A stretch of DNA of 7,711 nucleotides from Arenicella sp. (lineage in GTDB: Bacteria > Pseudomonadota > Gammaproteobacteria > Arenicellales > Arenicellaceae), in contig JAESTB010000190.1 in NCBI GenBank assembly GCA_016763815.1, forward strand, positions 1-7,711, written 5' to 3'. The position numbers and the translations under genes are program-made. Numbering within the stretch: the first letter of the stretch is position 1; every line of letters begins with the position of its first letter. This document shows, piece by piece, positions 5,741 through 7,711 of this stretch. The notes under the pieces were generated by a model. That model made no database searches. It saw nothing but the letters and a program-made list of their open reading frames with translations, and was not told the DNA's origin.

Positions 5741-6025
5741 ATGTCGGACTACCAAATACTCCACCAACCAGAAGAATCTCTTTTCTATGTACATTTAGAC
5801 GATGGGCAGCGAGCGTTTCTAAAGTATCGACGCTCAGGAAGTGAGTCAGCGGAAGCGATGGTCGACTTTTTCGGCACCTTCGTTCCCGAAGCGTATCGCG
5901 GCCAAGCTTTAGCCTCTGAGTTGGTTGATCATGCTTTTGCCTGGGCTGATGAAAATAAGTTGCACATTAATACGTCATGTTGGTATGCGGCTAAAAAAAT
6001 GGAGCGTCGCGAGCGGCAAACTTAG
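5741..6025 (+). CDS. Small GNAT-family N-acetyltransferase-like protein
   Basis: A 94-residue protein resembling the short single-domain GNAT group (YidJ/Acetyltransf_CG type), which uses acetyl-CoA; acceptors are mostly unknown. The N-terminal strands read YQILHQPEESLFYVHL and RAFLKYRR. The acetyl-CoA loop is in TFVPEAYRGQALASELVDHAFAWA. A closing HINTSCWYAAKKMERRE corresponds to the family's TSCWYVAKYLERHP end. The loop reads R53-G-Q-A-L-A where the usual pattern is R-G-x-G-x-A, so the second Gly is Ala; cofactor binding could be altered. The C-terminus lacks the usual HPEY and ends in RRERQT. A 7-A run at 5993-5999 precedes this, but no other frame restores the expected ending, so I do not call a frameshift. 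ATG 5741 follows a weak CGAGA site. The stop codon region lies in an inverted repeat. Confidence 0.78.
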   Translation: MSDYQILHQPEESLFYVHLDDGQRAFLKYRRSGSESAEAMVDFFGTFVPEAYRGQALASELVDHAFAWADENKLHINTSCWYAAKKMERRERQT

Positions 6026-6068
6026 ATTCGAAAAGCGGGCCTTCAGTAAGGGCCTGCCGTAGTTTGCC
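6015..6068. other. Nested inverted repeats spanning the gap before glnE
   Basis: GGCAAACT at 6015-6022 is a perfect reverse complement of AGTTTGCC at 6061-6068. Between them, GGGCCTT at 6037-6043 pairs with AAGGGCC at 6048-6054 around a CAGT loop, with one G-G mismatch. The outer arm overlaps the last codons of the acetyltransferase, and the structure ends 21 bases before the glnE ATG. No T-run follows, so it is not a standard intrinsic terminator. Confidence 0.45.
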
Positions 6069-6089
6069 TGACACATCGATGATTAGACT

Positions 6090-7711
6090 ATGTCTATAGA
6101 AGATCAATTAAACGCCTCGCAATACTTGGCTCGCTTATCCACGCTTAGCGAGCTTACGCCTTCAGTCAAGCCAGCTGACTTAAGCTCAGTCTTATCGAAA
6201 ATTTGCCATGACCTGACGATTTATATTTTTGAAGACCTAGAGCGTGCTGAATCAGTTCTGCTTCAAGCCAAGTCTGATTTTAATTACACATGGGCTATCG
6301 CGGCGCTTTCTAGCTCGTTAGCTCAGCCTCAACTTGGCCGCTGGCAAACTCAGTTTGCCGAAGTTACCATCAGTTTTGCATTGAAGCTGGCTTGGCTGAA
6401 GATCGCACCAAAACATAAGGCCATTACTCAATCTGTTGTTGATGTTAATGGAGATGTCCCCGGCCTATTTATCTTCGGCATGGGGAAGCTCGGTGGTCAC
6501 GATCTTAATTTTTCCAGCGATGTCGATCTGGTTGCGTATTTCGATCCTCAAGTTATACCTGTGCCTGAGGTGCTTGGTAAGAGTTACGTATGTCACCAGG
6601 TTTTACAGAGTTTGAGCAAAATATTATCGCAGGCTGGCGCCTCGAATTTTGTTTGGCGGGTTGATTGGAGGCTACGCCCTAATGCGTCGGCGACCACCTT
6701 AGCGATGTCTGTAAACGCCGCTGAAGATTACTACTTTTACAGAGCGTCACCGTGGCACCGCCTAGCACTAATGAAGGCCCGCGTGGTTGCCGGTGACATC
6801 GATCTGGGGACGGGTTTTTTAAAAATCTTAACGCCATTTATATGGCGACAAAATCTTGACTATCGTGCACTTGATGAGCTTGCTGAAATTAAGCAGCGTA
6901 TAAACCTAGAGCATCCATCTTTGCGCGCGCAAAGACAATGGGCGGAGCCAGTATCGAGCGATATCGCTGGCTATAATGTAAAGCTCGGCAGTGGTGGTAT
7001 TCGCGAGATTGAGTTTATTGCCAACGCATTACAGTTGTTATGGGGTGGAAGGCATTACCCATTAAGAACACCTAATACGCTCGACGCTGTAGACGCCCTA
7101 TTTTATCTGGGTAAGTTTACTAAAGAGGTTGCAACAACATTGGCTAAAGCCTACCGGTACCAACGTCGTCTTGAAAATGCGATACAGATGCTCGGTAATC
7201 AACAAACCCATTTAATCCCAAAGTCAGACGATAATCAGCGGCGCTTACTTGTGCTACTCGGGGTCGATGAGTGGTCAGCCTTAGTCGAAGAACTTAATGT
7301 TTTGAGAGCTTTTGTTCATCAATATTTTGAACAGCTTTTTGAAGAGCAAACTGCGGCCCAAGGAGATGCGGTTGTGTGGCCAGATGGCCTAAGTGAGCAG
7401 GCCGATGGCATAGTCGATGCTTGGGAAGGCGGCTTTATTAACTATGGTGTGTCTAATCAGGTTCGCCATCGGCTGAGGCCGTTAACCAGAGGTATTGCTA
7501 GCTACTTGGCCGACCATCATGGTGATACAAGTAATACTGTAATCAGGTTGCATGATTTTTTCAGAGTGCTTCCGAGTGGCGAACAATATTTTCGTTTACT
7601 GGCCAAGTCACCGACTTTACTAGCAAGCATCGTGCCGCCGCTATTACATTCACCGGCAATGACTCTGCTTTTAAAGCAGTCGCCACATATTATTGACTGT
7701 TATGTTCATCA
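6090..7711 (+). CDS. glnE: Glutamine synthetase adenylyltransferase/adenylyl-removase, N-terminal part
   Basis: GlnE adds AMP to glutamine synthetase or removes it, under PII control, setting nitrogen assimilation. The frame is open to the window edge: 540 codons plus two bases, against about 950 in E. coli. This covers the adenylyl-removase domain and the start of the linker. Visible motifs are FGMGKLGGHDLNFSSDVDL with metal-binding D144 and D146, WRVDWRLRP (D192), DYYFYRASPWHRLALMKARVVAGD, and GGIREIEFIANALQLLWGGRHY. Near the edge PSGEQYFRLLAKSPTLLASIV begins the helical middle region. An in-frame TAG at 6084-6086 forces the start at or after 6087, so ATG 6090 is used; the ribosome site is weak. 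The first 129 residues are divergent: the motif comes about 29 residues earlier than in E. coli, and the usual Arg-rich RRRE...R helix is not apparent. The adenylyltransferase domain is outside the window. Confidence 0.95.
   Translation, partial: MSIEDQLNASQYLARLSTLSELTPSVKPADLSSVLSKICHDLTIYIFEDLERAESVLLQAKSDFNYTWAIAALSSSLAQPQLGRWQTQFAEVTISFALKLAWLKIAPKHKAITQSVVDVNGDVPGLFIFGMGKLGGHDLNFSSDVDLVAYFDPQVIPVPEVLGKSYVCHQVLQSLSKILSQAGASNFVWRVDWRLRPNASATTLAMSVNAAEDYYFYRASPWHRLALMKARVVAGDIDLGTGFLKILTPFIWRQNLDYRALDELAEIKQRINLEHPSLRAQRQWAEPVSSDIAGYNVKLGSGGIREIEFIANALQLLWGGRHYPLRTPNTLDAVDALFYLGKFTKEVATTLAKAYRYQRRLENAIQMLGNQQTHLIPKSDDNQRRLLVLLGVDEWSALVEELNVLRAFVHQYFEQLFEEQTAAQGDAVVWPDGLSEQADGIVDAWEGGFINYGVSNQVRHRLRPLTRGIASYLADHHGDTSNTVIRLHDFFRVLPSGEQYFRLLAKSPTLLASIVPPLLHSPAMTLLLKQSPHIIDCYVH

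Noticed and set aside
5993..6060. Frameshift at the 7-A run near the end of the acetyltransferase gene
   Set aside because: Neither other frame after the run gives the family's usual ending, so there is no positive evidence that the gene is broken.
1..7711. Mobile elements, tRNA or rRNA genes, toxin-antitoxin pairs, defence genes
   Set aside because: No transposase, integrase, terminal repeats, cloverleaf sequence, nuclease or antitoxin-like gene was found on reading both strands.

Overview
The window looks like chromosomal DNA of a gammaproteobacterium, probably a marine one. The evidence is the MEP-pathway pair ispD/ispF, a glnE with the proteobacterial adenylyl-removase architecture, a CPYAMR-type glutathione S-transferase and a small lipoprotein. 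Base composition is moderate, with no obvious island-like shift. Genus cannot be fixed; assignment rests on protein-family recognition from memory. Every supported gene is on the + strand. No rRNA, tRNA, insertion sequence, integrase, phage gene or CRISPR array was seen.

Layout. (1) 2-121: last 39 codons of an unidentified gene. (2) 202-3416: a tightly packed, probably co-transcribed block. It holds a sugar-phosphate nucleotidyltransferase with a left-handed beta-helix tail, a shikimate-kinase-fold P-loop kinase, ispD, a small His-tailed lipoprotein and ispF. Four of its genes meet at overlaps or a TAATG junction. (3) 3484-4911: a 475-residue protein whose C-terminal half carries degenerate NadD-like motifs behind an unrecognised N-terminal half. 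(4) 5045-5686: a GST-like protein. (5) 5741-6025: a small GNAT-like acetyltransferase. (6) 6090 to the end: the N-terminal part of glnE, which runs off the window.

How the genes fit together. IspD makes CDP-methylerythritol from MEP and CTP. IspF cyclises the later phosphorylated intermediate to MEcPP in isoprenoid synthesis; IspE is not in the window. The sugar nucleotidyltransferase and the kinase before ispD could act on one sugar (phosphorylate, then activate with a nucleotide), but this is inference from adjacency. GlnE controls glutamine synthetase by adenylylation and deadenylylation and has no visible link to the genes before it.

Most of the window is housekeeping. The points worth a second look are the NadD-like motifs at 3484-4911, the non-canonical shikimate-kinase-like protein beside a nucleotidyltransferase, a perfect 21-bp in-frame tandem duplication inside ispD, the lipoprotein inserted between ispD and ispF, and paired inverted repeats just before glnE. 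I see no clear new multi-gene system such as a defence cassette.
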